64,000 nucleotides of DNA, taken from positions 2,334,001-2,398,000 of the forward strand of contig OX465281.1 of the NCBI GenBank assembly GCA_949987705.1, written 5' to 3'. The notes below the pieces were generated by a model. It was given only the letters and a program-made list of their open reading frames with translations, was not told the DNA's origin and ran no database searches. This document shows positions 15,470 to 26,927 of this stretch, piece after piece. The stretch comes from Thereva unica. Its lineage: Eukaryota; Arthropoda; Insecta; Diptera; Therevidae. Within the stretch, counting starts at the first letter, position 1. Each line of letters opens with the position of its first letter. The position numbers were made by a program, and so were the translations under genes.

Positions 15470-15900
15470 CTCAATTAAGTGAAGAAGACCTTACCGATCC
15501 TACTAGTTAAAACAGAAGAAACTCAGAATGGCCTCTTTCTGTCTAGCCCACGATGATGAGGACCCTCTATCTCCTATGGCTCTTCAGAACCTGGTAAGAC
15601 ACACCGATCTTACCACGATCTTGGTTATACATACTTACCATGCACAATGGGGAAACACGGACACTAATGATAGAGGTAAAGTTATTTTTAACTTTTTACT
15701 AAACACCAAGTGTGCTATTTGTAGCAAAGGTAATGATCCCGCTTTTGTTACCACAGAGAGAAGTGCTAGACATCATCCTCGTCTCAGACTGCCACTACGA
15801 CCGAATAGCGGTGTGGAAGGTTTTGAAGGAACACTTCTTCTCAGACCACAGATTTATAGCATTCCAACTATACAAGATTCTAGCATAACCAACCCTTAAA
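15470..15900 (+). mobile_element. LINE endonuclease C-terminal half
   Basis: Across two frames the plus strand reads HTYHAQWGNTDTNDRGKVIF, then NFLLNTKCAICSKGNDPAFV, then EVLDIILVSDCHYDRIAVW and FFSDHRFIAFQ. This is the APE-type endonuclease of I/R1/LOA-group LINEs: the DANAH-HTQWGS block, the F.FLL...GN.PTFV block and the catalytic SDH. The SDH is retained, but a frameshift near 15750 kills the copy. Confidence 0.7.
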
Positions 15901-16149
15901 ACCCTTAACCCTTAAATAAAAAAACTCAAAAAGACAAATTGGGGTTACTATACTAGGCTAATCGCAAAGAAACTTGCCCCTAAGCCACCCTAGTTCCCGA
16001 CTACCTTTTGCAGCAATATAAAGTCCACGTCGAAAGCCTCAATTATTTATGCAAAGAAAACGGTAATTACTTAAGCAGAGAATCCCTAACACCACTTAGG
16101 CAGCCACTTCGCTAGAAGTGCTACGGCTGAAATAGCTATTACGACAAAC

Positions 16150-16660
16150 CACGATAGGCCTCACCTCCCAAGTGGGACATCACTTCTTGGCGTATGCGGA
16201 TGACGTTGTTCTCATTACAAAAGGAAAATTTCCACAAGCCTCGATGATCTTATGGAGGCGGAGTTACAAACCCTCTCAAGCTGGACTGCCACCCGCGGGC
16301 TCAGCGTTAATCCAGTAAAAACGGAACTGATCCTCTTCATACAGAGATGTAAAACTGGGATTAGTCCTGGACAAGAAGCGGAGGTTCTAGCTACCAATCA
16401 AGGAGCAAGGCGAAACCAGCTGCTGTCTTTGAAAGTCGCAGGTCTCCTAACGAGATGGTTCAGCAGTTCAGGTCCCTCTTCATATGGGTGCAGTGCAACG
16501 CTGACGAACTGGCTACGAAAAGCACCGCCGCCAATCTACTTCCAGGAATGGAAAAGGTTAGTATCCCTTGTATCACTTTTAAACTCTGATGCAAACAGCA
16601 CACAATCCAACAAGCGAAGAAGCATTTTAGGGATCTTAATAAATGCACCTTGGCCAAATT
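16150..16660 (+). mobile_element. LINE reverse transcriptase palm fragment
   Basis: The plus strand encodes HFLAYADDVVLITKG (about 16180-16225), then after a frameshift LMEAELQTLSSWTATRGLSV and NPVKTELILF. This is the RT catalytic YADD loop and following motif of an I/R1-group LINE. It probably belongs with the endonuclease piece at 15470-15900 as one decayed plus-strand insertion. From 16665 to 17480 I see further repeat-like sequence without an identifiable frame. Confidence 0.7.
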
Positions 16661-17499
16661 AACCTGGCTCTCTTATGATCTCAGGCGGACCACTTCACTA
16701 TACTCGGCCCGGACTCTGAATATCCTCCTCTGGGATGTCTGATGCCAAACCTTAGGCGCTTTCCATTCCTCTACAATATCCCGAGGAGCTCCTTGATATG
16801 GAAGGAATGAAGGGTTATTCTTCTGCGTTTATTTTGCTTTGAAGACCGCTTAGTCATCAGTCATTGATCCTGCAGGCACTGGATGAGCTTACTAGTGGTG
16901 TGCTATTATTCGGCAGCCAAATGCGGGCCCTGAGTTTCCTCAGCTTATTTACAGATAAACTAAAATCTCTTGCCTTTCCATGCGTCATTGATATTCGCCT
17001 AGAAATCCTTCCTGGTATTCGCCTAGGAAATCCTTTGGCCATTGGTTTTCTTGCCTACCTCCGACGAGTCATAGCAGGACACTGATCCCCCTTGTCCGAT
17101 AAGAGGGATCTGAAACTATCTCTGATAGTTTGGGTTCAACCTACACCCAGGTAGCAGGCTTCACTAATTGTTGTTAATTGTTTTAATACCAAGCCTAGCG
17201 TCATAAAACGACAATCAGTCTGAGAGCAGAATGGGTTAGAGCGGTTACCGTTCAGACACATGATGTCCAGTAATCGCACGAAAAGTTGCCAACGGTTAAG
17301 CAACAAATCTCGAGCTTTATTCACCATTGAAAGCTTTCTCCAGTTGCAGGTAACAATTTCCACAAGAAGCTGTAATAATAGGTGTCTGCCGAGGCTTACC
17401 TGAGTTCACACACCTGTTAGCGCAGCTTTCGGATTTTGCGAAATAGCAAACTGCAAATTAAAAGTGGAAGTGGGGCGTCCAAATAACCGAGTAGAGCTC

Positions 17500-17951
17500 C
17501 GTTTCACTAGAGCATAATCAATTCGGTAGAAGTGCAGATCAGTTCAAATATTACCTGGGTATTGAGCGGTTCTTCGATACTCGGCTTCCGTGTCTCGATT
17601 CTTTTCGAATATACTCGTTTTACTGTGGGCCCTTCGCTCTGGCGGCTCGCTTCCGATCTTCTCTGTGAAACATTTTCAACATTTTTGTCGTCCGGCATTT
17701 TTCGAAAAATCCTCAATCTTCTTTCTGTGTTAATTTGTTGCGCGCGTGGATCGTGAAAGTGTTTTCAACTGCGCGGAGCAGCATCTTGGAAGCCGCGCCG
17801 CAGTGGTCCTCCTCCCCAGTGGTGCAGTCCGGTGAATGCGCCTCGGTTTGTGTCATTGGCATCTTGTATAAATTATATGCGGAAAATTCCAGAGAATTTC
17901 GTGGATTACAGACGTTTATTGTGAAAAATGCCGTTTTTATTGCGATTTTTA
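17500..17951 (+). promoter_or_regulatory. Possible promoter and non-coding first exon
   Basis: A locally GC-richer block without repeat character ends in a strong splice donor (AACAACT|GTAAGTATT at about 17951). No long frame runs through it. The next convincing acceptor that leads to a start codon is at 26799, just before the SLC17 ATG. It could thus be the untranslated first exon of that gene, with an 8.8-kb intron. This is inferred from composition and the donor only. Confidence 0.3.
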
Positions 17952-18499
17952 TGCAACAACTGTAAGTATTGATTTGAGGCGTCCCGAATGAATTTCATTT
18001 GTTCTCCCCCGTCACCCCGCAGTCGTGTTTTCTGCATGTTCGTTTTTGTGAAATTTCGTGTCACTTATTTGTTTTCTTGAAAAGACCTGGTAGACATTGG
18101 TGCTGTCGTTTTATGGCTTAATATATAAACAAAGAATTTCAGGCTTTCAACCTTTGCGTTTTTTTTTCTTTATCAATTTGTAAACAGCCTTTTCGTGGTT
18201 AACTGATGAAATTTATTAAGCAAACACACTTCTGGCAAAGAATAATCACAAGATTAATTAGTAATCGGAGGGCTGCAGTAACGGACTCCGGGGCGTTCCG
18301 TTCTTGCTTCTTGGGCAACTAACTGAGGTATGTTTTGCTGACCGATCTTCAAAGTTAATTTCAATTCTGCTAAATGTTTTCAATTTTAAATCAAAGTTGT
18401 AATAATATAAAGTGCGCAAAATATTGGGCTGTTAAGTGTGTGTAGTAGCTATATACAGATGTTTACGGACTCGTTCCTAGCATGCTAGGTGCGATGTAA

Positions 18500-18900
18500 G
18501 TATTCCCTATACAACGTCGTGTATGTTGAACTTCATTATTGAATTTGATCTTGTCCGACAGAACTGTACTTTTAGTCCATCAAGGGCGACGTATGATATA
18601 ATCAGATTTCTTCTAAGCGGAAATCGCATGAGATCAAGTACTTTAAGCCTGTTCAACAAGTGTGATAGGCTTTGGTAATCTGGTAATCCTGCCGATCGTG
18701 TGTATTTATCAGGGCAACAATGAGAAATAATTTTGCAATGATTGCAAATTAAGCAAAGTATAGGCTCCCAGATAGGGTATGAATATTCTAGGATACGGCA
18801 AAATAATAAGCTGGAAGGCGTGTTTCGGCGACCCATTCATTGCTGAATTCTTTGTTTAACGGCTCTACAACTTGAATCCGGTTTTGGATCTTACACCAAC
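18500..18900 (-). mobile_element. LINE C-terminal fragment (CR1/jockey-like)
   Basis: The minus strand from 18836 encodes LLFCRILEYSYPIWEPILC, later TRSAGLPDYQSLSHLLNRLK. This is the post-RT tail of CR1/jockey-like LINEs (VRPxLEYAS.VW.P, then LP.Y..RC.LL.L..L). The same region is better kept at 44000-44250. The intervening 17960-18500 shows nothing identifiable. Confidence 0.6.
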
Positions 18901-20060
18901 AGAGTTTTCGAGCAGTCTTCACTTCACTCATACTAGCTACATTCCCTGCCTACCGGAGCCTGCCGAACTTGATTTTCTTCACGAAGTCTATGACGTGACA
19001 GCGCTCACGTAAGGGGCCAACAATTCCCCAAAGGACTTTCATCTGGAACATGGCTTAGCTTAGAGGTTAGAGTGGTTTAGGCTAAGAACCCGAGTCTCGG
19101 TTGCATACATAATGTTATTACCGCTAAGACTGGCTCCATGTCATTGCAGGCTGTTTCTATTGACCCCGAGTAGGTACATATATAATTTTAGTACTTAAAA
19201 TTCGCACTCTTCTACCTTGATTCTGGGACTAACGTCAGGTATTCTTGGGGATATATGTACTTTGTTTTGCTTCCATTGATGCGCAGTCTCAATTTTCGTG
19301 CCGCCCGCTCAATTTGGTTGAAAGCTGTACTGCTGTATTTGGTATGTACAGATCTTGATGTTCGGCAATGATGTCAACGTAATCTGCATCAGCCTGTAAC
19401 TGGGTGCACTTGCGGAGGATTGTGTCCTTGCTATCACCCCCTAATCTCGAATCCCTTTCACCAAAGCCAGGTTGAAAAGAAGACAGGACAGATACATGTT
19501 GATTAGCCTGGATAATGTTTCGTATATCTTTGCTTGGCTTGTCATGTTGGTCATGGTCAACTTACATGATCTGGGTGGGTCAACCGGAACGAATTGCCCT
19601 AGGCCCCAGGTCAGAGAGGGCCCGCGAAAATAGATTGAAACACAAAAAGTTATTTTATTATATATCTTAAAGAGCCTCAATAATATTTAAGCCACAGGTC
19701 CCGCAAGGTTAGTTGGCGGACGTGCGGGGAGCTTTCAATTCCTCAGTTAGCTCGCCATTTAGCAATTGATGAAAATGCTCTCTCCATCGCTGCAAGACGA
19801 TTTTAGGAATCGGTGATCTGATTATCTTCTTGGACCATGGATTCTTTGTCAGAACTACCTCGCCTGGTACTTTTCATACTGTTTTACTTCACAAAAGAGA
19901 TTTTTCTCCCAGGCTTCCTCTTTCCATCTGTAAACTTTATTTCTTCACTCCTCAGCTGTTTGTAATTCTTTTCGCGTGCTTGTGGTTGTGAGACTGCTGC
20001 ATTTCTCAGTACACCACATTCTTACGTTCATTCGCCAGTTGGCATTCATCATCGATTTGA
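18900..20060 (-). mobile_element. Degenerate LINE, minus strand
   Basis: Minus-strand translation gives short RT-like pieces. Around 19790-19700 is the linker block equivalent to LQRWREHFHQLLNGELTEEL. Around 19410-19340 is a decayed active-site segment (CTQLQADADYVDIIAEHQDL, in place of YADDIDII). Stops are frequent, so this is an old copy. Family assignment is not possible from what remains. Confidence 0.5.
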
Positions 20061-20099
20061 AATCTAGGACTTTTCCCCAATATTTAGTCAGTAGTACTA

Positions 20100-20640
20100 G
20101 GTTAAGTTCGGTCAGGTTGAAATAGCTGCTCCCCCACTAGGGAGCCCACTTTGGCACACCATTGGGCCCATTGTGATACCATTCTAGTGTTGGGACAAAA
20201 TTTCAGGTCATTTCATTTGGAGTTTTTAATAAAGCGACAGAGGTCAAGAACACCAAAGTCAATCCATCAAGGAAAGGCGAGCTAAGGAAGGTTTCTTTTC
20301 CTCGCGAGGGCCGGGCATGTACAGAGAAGATGGGAAACAGTTTCTTCCTTAAAGTCATTGCCAAAACTTCTACATAGTCGTTGTGGGGAAGTCCCAATCT
20401 TTCGGCATGCGAGACAGAGAGAGTGACCGGTTAGCACCTTCACCACATAACTTATATCTTTTTGTATTGCCGAACAAGAAATTTTGAACCCTTTGAGTCG
20501 GCCATATTGTGCAAAGAGTGCGGCGCACTGTTGCTGTGGTCCATCTCAGTCCGGCTTTAGCTAAGCTGATTTTTCTCACAGCCAGTTTATAGGCTAAGGG
20601 CATTCCCATCTAGGTTAAGTGGGGTGTCCTTTTTACTTCG
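20100..20640. repeat. Dispersed repeat, probable LINE 3' region
   Basis: The stretch opens with GGTTAAGTTCGGTCAGGTTG and contains CCATTGGGCCCATTGTGATA, the style of LINE 3' or 5' repeat ends common in fly genomes. No intact frame. From 20640 to 21540 I see only unremarkable AT-rich sequence. Confidence 0.4.
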
Positions 20641-21539
20641 GTTCCCTGTCTAGCAATCTGCCTTACAGTTCAACACAGTTCGCGGATCCCAACACAGAGT
20701 TATATCAAACTGAGTGGCAGTCTCACATAGAGTCCTGCAGCAGTTCAGAATAGTCGCCGATGTTATAACAACAATCAACAGTAGTAATGACAGTATTTTT
20801 ACGTGTGATCAGCTGTCGTCAACTCCCGGTAGCTCGTCTCCAAAACTACTCTTCGGTCATTAAGTACTCGTACTATCGCATGGCCGTATGTGTTTCTGGC
20901 CATTGTATTGCGTAGTGCAGCTGTGTTTTAGTAGTAAAAGTAGTAAGTAAAACCGTAGTAATAGTAAAACCTACAATCGTTCAAATTGCTGAGGAAATTC
21001 CTCAACTGAATTCCAAATATTTTTTTTTGCATTTAATTTCCGATTCCTTCTAACATTAAACATTTAAATAAAACAAATTAGACCTTATCTACTACGGCTT
21101 GCGTGAAGTAATAAGTTAATGCAAATTTACACTAGCAAGTTTGGAATATTGCGAGATAAGTTTGCTTTGTTCCGATGATTGTTTTAAAATAGTGTTCTTA
21201 AGATGATTCTTAAACATGATATATTAAAATAGGTTGTTATATAAAACCACCGACCAGGTTGTTCCATAGAATAGAAATCACCTTTTGTTTGTGATTTTGT
21301 TAGATACGTTATGGCGCAATGCTTAGAGTATACTTAGCCTTAAAAAGAAGATTTACAAAAGAAGTTGACGAGTTCTTACTGAAGAAGAATGAAACTATAC
21401 TTTTTGAATCTAGAATTGTTAATGAACGACCAAAAAAATTGATTTATCTCTCAAAATTTATTTTGTAATGGTAGGTCGACTCTCAATTGATCTCTGTGTC
21501 TTTCATCACAACATGGAGACTATACCATCCATCCAATGG

Positions 21540-23060
21540 CGCTACAACCCAAGTCGAGCCTTGGCCTCCTCTAGGGCACTTCTCCAAGTTTGACGGTCCC
21601 TTGCAGCATGTTTCCAGTTCCGAATGTTGAGCACTACCTCTGCGTCAGCCGTCACAGAGTCTATCCATCTCCTCCTGGATCTACCTACTGGCCTACTTCC
21701 CGAAATTTCTGATGCCATAAGCCGTTTTGGGATACGATTGTCCTCCATCCTGAATGTGTGGCCGGCTAATCTCAGTCTGTTGATTTTTATTAAAGTTGAG
21801 AGTTGTGTCGTCAAAAATTTCATACAACTCGTTGTATCTTCTTCGCCATATTTCATTCTCTCTGGTTGGGCCTATTATGCATCTGAGAATTTTCCTCTCA
21901 AACCTGTTGACTCGTTCCTCTATGTCCTGGGTCATAGTCCAAGTCTCGCCACCATAACACAGTACTGGTCGTATTACTGTTTTGTAGAGTGAGAGTTTTG
22001 TTTTTCTGTGCACAAAACTTGAGTGCAGGATTTGTTTTTGGGCATAAAAGGGCTCTATTAGCCAGTAGTATTCGTCTGGTTATCTCTTCTTTGTCTTCGT
22101 TTCTTTTTGTGATTGTAGATCCAAGGTAGACTGCTTTATCGACTACTTCTAGACTGTGTTCGTCGATGGTTATATTTCTTCCCATTCAAAACCTTCCAGC
22201 TCCGGAATTGTTGCATCACCTTTGTTTTCTCTTCGTTGATGTTCAGCCCTATGTCCTTGGCCGCCTCTCTTAATTCGACATAGACTTCTTTTACTGCCAA
22301 GAAGGACCTTCCCACGATGTTCACGTCATCCGCATATCCAAGTAGTTGTACAGACTGCGTTGCTATGGGCGCATTACTCTGTACTGACGTTTTTCTTATC
22401 ACTCATTCTAGGGTCGAGTTGAAAAGCATGGGGGCTAGTCCATATCCTTGTCTAAGTCCTTGTCGTACTTCGAACTCTTCTGTTACTGTATTTTGGATCC
22501 TTACTTTCGCCAGGGAGCTATTCGTTGCACATTTTATCAGTTGTACCAGCTTGGAGTGGACTTCTAATCCCAAAAGGATCCTGTACAGCATTTCTCTGTT
22601 TATCAAGTCATATCCATATGCCTGTTGAAAGTCGACAAATATCTGGTATATATCTATATTCATTTTCCAGGTTTTCTCCAGAATTTGTTTTAAGGTCAGC
22701 AGCTGGTCCGAAGTTGACCTGTTTGTCCTGAAACCAGCTTGGTATTCTCCTATAAGGCCTTTCGCTATAGGTTCTAGTTTTTGTTTCACAAGGATTGTGA
22801 AGGTTTTGTAGCTGGTGCTGAGGAGTGAGATGCCTCTGTAGTTCTTACAGGTTAATTTATTTCCCTTCTTGTAGATTGGGCATATAATCTACCAGTTCCA
22901 CGTCACGGTTATGTAGCGCTCTCCGTTCAATGCTGTTTGCATTTATCCGCATTTCTTTGGTGGGTCATCTAATAGTTTAGTTTCTTCTGCCAATCCATTT
23001 CCTGCCATTTTCCCCATAAGAGTTTATACTCCTTGTATAGTCTCCGTGCATCAGAAATAG
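21540..23060 (-). mobile_element. LINE reverse transcriptase, nearly complete but frameshifted
   Basis: Reading from 22870 leftward on the minus strand the order is: CKNYRGI, a YQAGFR block with QLLTLKQILEKTWKMNIDIY, IFVDFQQAYGYDLINREMLY, EVRQGLRQGYGLAPMLFNS (22789-22403), LLGYADDVNIVGRS and NINEEKTKVM (22402-22200), an RP-LCYGGETW block (22013-21900), then LRLAGHTFRMEDNRIPK and a final EEAKARLGL and stop (21856-21542). The fingers, palm and thumb are all present, with the catalytic YADD intact, but in at least four frames. Sequence toward 23060 continues the same element less clearly. It resembles RTE-like LINEs; the clade is uncertain. The end of a second copy is at 1220-1519. Confidence 0.8.
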
Positions 23061-23299
23061 AGTCGACCGACACTGAATAGTACTTTTACCTTTTTCCTTC
23101 GAGCACAAATTTCTGTCGATACCTCTTTGGCCATGATTACAATAAGTTCTCCGCAGATTACCTATTTACAAAAAAGGGGAAAATTTCTAAATACAACGAA
23201 GAATCGATTCTCACCGAAAAATCGATCAGTTTCGAAAGTTCTCTTTTAGTACGAAATTTTTGATTCACTGATCTCCTCCTAAATGCGGCCCTGAACCTA

Positions 23300-23410
23300 T
23301 CCCATTATCTGTTCCTTCTAACTGAACTTACTACACTAGACATTGTGTCATCTCAAGCACGACATGGCGAAGTAGTAGTACAAAGATCATTTTTAGGGTG
23401 CTTAGTTCCT
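23300..23410 (+). repeat. LINE 3'-tail-like repeat
   Basis: The segment ACTAGACATTGTGTC ... ACGACATGGCGAAGTAGTAG resembles 34140-34205 and 14050-14110 (ACTAGACATTGCACC ... CGACATGACGGACTGCTAG). The three are copies of one retroelement 3' end. From 23410 to 24800 I recognise no gene; an open frame of 95 codons at 23614-23901 has no similarity I can name, and a 13-nt G run lies near 24268. Confidence 0.45.
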
Positions 23411-24799
23411 CCCATGGCTAAGCTTGACATTTCCCCTTAAAAAATATGGAAGGAAGCGTAATTAGCATTTAATGAACTGTTCAATTGACCAGATACGAAA
23501 ATTCCACGAGAATGGTCAGGGTGCCATCTATCTCCTAGGTTCAACATATTTTAGCTAAACACAGTCATATCCGGAAATACTATAAATCGTGTCCGACGTG
23601 CCTCATTGCCAAAATGATCGTAATTGTTTTGAAAATTGAAGGTATTGCGAAAAACATTGAACTACAGACTTTTGTCTTTCTCCCCAAAACAACAACAAAT
23701 ACGAGTGAGTGCAAGACATTAAACCTGACCGCATTTTTGAAGATGCCACTAAAGATTATGCAATTAATAAATAATAAAGACATTCCAATAGTGACGACGA
23801 CGGTGTTCGCCAATAGCAGCGCGGTGATCGACCGTGTCTTCTTCGTCGCCGAAATGCATGAGAATTTTAGCAGTCAACAAAACAATAACATTAAAATTTG
23901 AATAGTTGCCATTTTTTGCGGCGATGGGTTGAACGATGATATGCAAATGCAGTTGTGTTGTGGAGTTATGGAAAATTACTGCCGATTTTTTGGCAAATCG
24001 TTTGGTCGTTTACCATTACCACCTGTCGAGAAAGTCTGTCCTTGGGGTGTTAAGATAGTAACGATGCAGGTTAAACGCCAGCGCCTAGTGAACAGTGGTG
24101 TCTGGCCATCACGATTAATTCTTTTTATTATCACCGATAATGCAGTTTTTTTGTTTTAATGGAGGTTTTTTGTTTTTACTTGAACTCAATTTAAAAAAGA
24201 TTTATAAAAAATGTGTTACGGGGAATACTTGGTAGTTCAGTACATTGGCGTAGGAATGTGGAGGTGGGGGGGGGGGGGTGTTGGGGACGAAACGTCCCCC
24301 CAAACGCCTTTTGTGTGAAGAAAATTCAATTCAAAATTCCATTTGGTAATTTTGGTGGTACATTCAGTGCGAAGCAAATACATTAGAAATATCACCTGAT
24401 AGTTGTTAAAATTTGATTTATTTTAATTATCAGCAGAAATATAGGGCTTGTGCTTCGAAGGCGGGTCATAAATAGTGGTCAAAGTCAGGAAGGAATTCGC
24501 ACAATACAGATTTTTGATTCACGGTAACTTCCCCGATCCTAGGATTGAAAAGTGCACTTTCTGACCCGTTCAAATTTTTTTGATTAGACTCATAAATTAT
24601 TTGGAATCTTTTCAAAGCTACCTGGAGCCGCCCGTTGCGAGTAAAGAAGTATCATTATTCAGCGCTTCAGCGAAATTTTCACGTAGGCGCGTTTCAACAG
24701 GAAGCGCCAACTGCTGATATTCCTTACAATAGTAAAAAATCTGCGGCTTCATAACTATTCGTATAATTTATTCGACTGTGCATATCAAATCATAAAGCC

Positions 24800-25460
24800 A
24801 CAGTTAGTCTAACATCGAGCAAGTAGTGAAAAACTGGTCGACTGTCTTAAATGGAAGTCCAACTTGGTAGTGTCCATCGTTGCATTTTGTGACATTGTTG
24901 GCGAAGTGGGCTTCTCACTGTGCCTCTTTGGTCCATTTTGGTCTAGATGGGAATTCCTCCAATTCTGAAAACCTCCTCAAATCGCTGACGGGGATTATTT
25001 GTGTAAAGAATGTGTTTAGTCTTGGATCTCTTTGTGCCGCTGGACCTATTTGTAAAGAAATGATCCATTCAAACACTCTATTCTGTCCCACTGAAGTTCC
25101 ATCGTTGCCCTTTATTAATCCGTGCATTATAATATTGGAAATTATGTCGGCTCCCATGAGGAGATGGAACGTCAGATCTGCTAATTGGAGTCCTTCCAGG
25201 TGGGTCCAATCCCGGATAAAGTATTCGCTATGTGGTTATTGGTTTGCGATTTTGGTGATCATAAGCGACTGTGCTTGAATGATCTCGGGTGGTTGATCCT
25301 GGTGTTCATCTGCAGTATGACCCTATTGGTTATTTTACCGGCTCGCATGGTTCGGAGTACTAATACCTCGGCGTGTATGGACCCCCGTTTGAATCTCAAG
25401 TTCTGGACCACTGACTCGTACAAAAGAGGACTGCGATCCAGAATCTGGTAGTCTTTTCAT
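24800..25460 (-). mobile_element. BEL/Pao retrotransposon pol fragment
   Basis: On the minus strand, 25157-24915 encodes MGADIISNIIMHGLIKGNDG, then VFEWIISLQIGPAAQ and RRFSELEEFPSRPKWTKEAQ. This is the hallmark junction of the BEL/Pao protease and the start of its RT (IGADYY..I...GLI+G...P.AQ.T.FGWI.SG, then L..FWELEE). Upstream (25450-25160) are decayed protease pieces and downstream (24910-24800) an EEHFAN.V..GHYQVGLPFK-like stretch. No LTRs were found, so only an internal fragment remains. Confidence 0.75.
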
Positions 25461-25504
25461 CAATATATTTCAGTTCATCGTCCAACGCATCCGAAAGTCG
25501 CTAA

Positions 25505-25916
25505 AGGTGCTGACCCATAGAACGCGTTAACGCGATGCGCGCGCCAGATGCGTGTGACATAGTAAATGCTATTTAATGGAACTAGTCCCAATGACTGCCG
25601 CGACACACGCAAGTAAAGCTACAAACGCTTGAAGTTGGCTAATTTTCAACTTTTCCATGCGATAGGCGCGTTTGACGTTTATTTTTGGTGTAAATAATTT
25701 GAAATTTCAGTCTTTCATCAATCTAGTGTGCGAAGCTCAAAAATATAAATACGAAATACAAGAATACTAAGGTTTAGACAAGCTGAAAACATAAAATTAG
25801 ATGAAATGTCATACACGTACAACGCGTTCATTGGGTCTGTCGCATGCTTCGCATCCTGGACTATCACACGCATCTTGCGCACGCATCGCGTTAACGCGTT
25901 CTATGGACCGGCACCT
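25505..25916. mobile_element. MITE, PIF/Harbinger-like (TAA target duplication)
   Basis: A 412-bp element with inverted ends of about 51 bp that differ at about five positions. Both ends begin AGGTGC, share CCATAGAACGCGTTAACGCG and continue to GATGCGTGTGA. It is flanked by direct TAA copies (25502-25504 and 25917-25919), the 3-bp TWA duplication of PIF/Harbinger elements. There is no transposase frame. The ends are rich in CpG and contain the self-complementary block ACGCGTTAACGCG. Confidence 0.8.
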
Positions 25917-26799
25917 TAACGGCCTGAAGATTGGAGCTACTTTAGGCTAGCAACGAAAGAAGTTTTTCAAATTTAAAGCGTTTAAAGGATTGGCTAAGTA
26001 TTGGAGAACAGCGGTTGGCCTTTCGAGTATTCACAGGGAAATCGACGTAATGGTTAAAGAAGCAATCAACAAATTTGCTGAAAAAAATAGAAACATCGAA
26101 CTGTGACTTTTACACACTTTGCATTGCTCTGGAACCCTTGAACACTTCTTCTGGTCTTTTTCCTATCAAAACAAACCTAAAAGTTATATCAATTTTGAAG
26201 GATAATGTTTAAAGTTCAGGACTCGACTTATAACTATTTAACCCCCCTGAAAATATTTCCTGCTGCGCCACTGAGTTCAGACAATTCTTATGGAACTGCA
26301 CACACAGAAAAAAAAATCGGAAATATTTCAAAAAATGTCAAGCAAACCTTCCACTATACTATAATGCAGATTAAAACAATGTTTTTGTTTTTAATATTTA
26401 TAACGCGGTTAAAAATTATTTTATTTTTATGTCTGACAAAACAAAAACCAAAACAAAAATCCCGTGACTTTCAAATGAGCGAGTCTAGAGCGCGTTCAGA
26501 AGAAACAAATTTGCGTCACTTTGGCTGTAAAGAGTTTTTTTGCGGATTGCGGCATTTCGCCTGTTAATCCTACTTAATGTGGCTAGATGCTGATTAAGGA
26601 ACATCTGCGCCTTTTGTTTATAAATAATATCAAGGCGATAAAACACAGCAGAATCATGCCCTAAGCCACAGGAGTGCTGATTGGAGGTGTTAATAAGTGA
26701 CGATGAACAATTCGCGGGTTTCATGTAACCACAATCAATCATTCTCTCCTCATTCTGATTAGCAAATTAATAATATTTATTTTTTCCATTTACTTTCAG

Positions 26800-26927
26800 G
26801 AATCAATCTGTGGAAAACGAAGGTTTCAGGAAGAATTTTCAGGCTTCCAAGAACTTCTTCTCAATTTTGTGTTAACTGTGATAAAACTCTAGTGTAACTG
26901 TAACGATTTTAAATAGGATTCTTCAAA
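26800..26927 (+). other. 5' UTR part of the SLC17 start exon
   Basis: A clear acceptor (TTACTTTCAG at 26790-26799) opens an exon with 128 bp of leader before the ATG in CAAAATGG. An upstream non-coding exon must therefore exist; 17500-17951 is the best candidate in the window. 25920-26790 holds no recognisable gene. Confidence 0.55.

Noticed and set aside
23614..23901. 95-codon plus-strand open frame
   Set aside because: Overlaps an equally open antisense frame, has no recognisable domain and no splice context.
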